The position numbers and the translations under genes are program-made. A stretch of DNA of 49,116 nt from contig CAIRYW010000004.1 in NCBI GenBank assembly GCA_903882905.1, forward strand, positions 1 to 49,116, given 5' to 3'. Within the stretch, counting starts at the first letter, position 1. Every line of letters begins with the position of its first letter. Origin of the DNA: an uncultured bacterium. Lineage in GTDB: Bacteria > Patescibacteriota > Minisyncoccia > Phycocordibacterales > CAIRYW01. The notes beneath the pieces were generated by a model. It had not been told where the DNA came from and did not search any database. It saw only the letters and a list, made by a program, of their open reading frames with translations. This document shows positions 48,607-49,116 of the stretch, in pieces.

Positions 48607-49116
48607 ATGAATAAAAATACAATAATAGAAGAATTAAAGAAAGAAATATCGGATATCACAAACGATCCAGCATTAGAATATGTTGGTGAGGTTGTAAAAA
48701 TTTCTGATGGTGTGGCGATTGTCTCTGGACTTTCGAAAGCAAAATATTCTGAGATGCTTGAATTTACTGACATGGATGGTCAGAAAATTTTTGGTCTAGC
48801 TTTGAACCTCGAAGAGGATAGTGTGGGAGCAATTATTTTAGGTAATGATCTTCGCCTAAGAGAAGGAAGCAAAGTTCGCTCAACAGGTAGAATTCTTTCT
48901 ATTCCAGTTTCTGAGGAATTGATTGGAAGAGTTGTAAACGGTTTGGGAGAAATCAAGGATGGAAAAGGTCCTATTGAGGAATCAAAATCAAAATTTTATC
49001 CACTAGAAAAAATTGCACCTGGAGTTATTACTAGACAAGGTGTGAGTGTTCCTCTTCACACAGGAATTAAGGCAATTGATGCCATGATTCCGATTGGACG
49101 TGGACAAAGAGAACTT
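48607..49116 (+). CDS. atpA: ATP synthase F1 subunit alpha, N-terminal part (runs off window)
   Basis: 170 codons visible from the ATG at 48607 to the last base in frame. N-terminal barrel: ALEYVGEVVKISDGVAIVSGLSKAKYSEMLEF, then GLALNLEEDSVGAIILGNDLRLREGSKVRSTGRILSIPVSEELIGRVVNGLGEIKDGKGPI, and IAPGVITRQGVSVPLHTGIKAIDAMIPIGRGQREL leading into the Walker A region. The normal catalytic-type regulatory alpha start is intact; the rest lies outside. Confidence 0.96.
   Translation, partial: MNKNTIIEELKKEISDITNDPALEYVGEVVKISDGVAIVSGLSKAKYSEMLEFTDMDGQKIFGLALNLEEDSVGAIILGNDLRLREGSKVRSTGRILSIPVSEELIGRVVNGLGEIKDGKGPIEESKSKFYPLEKIAPGVITRQGVSVPLHTGIKAIDAMIPIGRGQREL

Overview
The window is a low-GC, gene-dense stretch of bacterial chromosome that reads like a Patescibacteria (Candidate Phyla Radiation) genome, most likely Parcubacteria/Paceibacteria-like. 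The evidence is the mix of reduced and rebuilt core proteins: an AspRS without the GAD domain, a 588-residue AlaRS, a riboflavin kinase without FAD synthetase, several small proteins unlike those of well-studied phyla, and almost no Shine-Dalgarno motifs. The lineage is inferred from gene content only. TGA and TAG are used as stops and the standard code fits every gene.

Layout. 1-4.8 kb (minus): trpS, aspS, a GNAT acetyltransferase, scpA, scpB and the 5' part of mraY. 4.8-7.7 kb (minus): a Cys-rich one-pass protein, a multi-pass sensor histidine kinase and a second multi-pass protein. 7.7-12 kb: a DUF2156-like gene, a divergent pair joining a SpeD-like (AdoMet decarboxylase fold) protein to a SET-domain methyltransferase, a DMT transporter and two Nudix genes. 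11.6-17.7 kb (minus): grpE, an unknown gene, dnaK, dnaJ, purF and an unknown gene. 17.7-21.8 kb (minus): infA-rpmJ-rpsM-rpsK-rpsD-rpoA-rplQ-rplM-rpsI. 21.8-30.8 kb (minus): a PilM/FtsA-like protein with a membrane-anchored partner, a large unknown, alaS, a small Cys/His-tailed protein, a UDG, a PD-(D/E)XK nuclease and mnmA. 30.8-38.9 kb: two tiny membrane proteins (plus), then mltG, a membrane protein, a sigma-region-4/HARE-HTH protein, leuS and a membrane protein (minus). 39-41.4 kb (minus): a chorismate-mutase-like/zinc-ribbon protein, a Nudix, ychF and a small helical protein. 41.4-44.8 kb (plus): ahcY, a PfkB kinase and two higher-GC small genes. 44.8-46.2 kb (minus): ribF kinase, ribE, ribH. 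46.2 kb to the end (plus): atpZ-B-E-F-H-A, cut by the window edge.

How parts connect. The SET methyltransferase would make S-adenosylhomocysteine, and AhcY plus the adjacent PfkB (adenosine-kinase-like) enzyme can recycle it. UDG and the PD-(D/E)XK nuclease are one base apart and probably serve DNA repair. The three rib genes carry out the last riboflavin steps plus FMN formation.

Most striking observations: (1) LeuRS is 1143 residues long because a complete Nudix domain and a complete HAD phosphatase domain are inserted into it; (2) the SpeD-like/SET pair; (3) a recurring promoter layout in which a -10 box sits 6 nt before the start codon, predicting leaderless mRNAs; (4) a 132-bp MITE-like element with a 4-bp target duplication at the ychF start codon; (5) two palindromic in-frame insertions in mnmA; (6) degenerate heptanucleotide repeats at gene junctions. 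No rRNA, tRNA, CRISPR array or transposase gene was seen, and no stretch over 300 bases lacks a gene.
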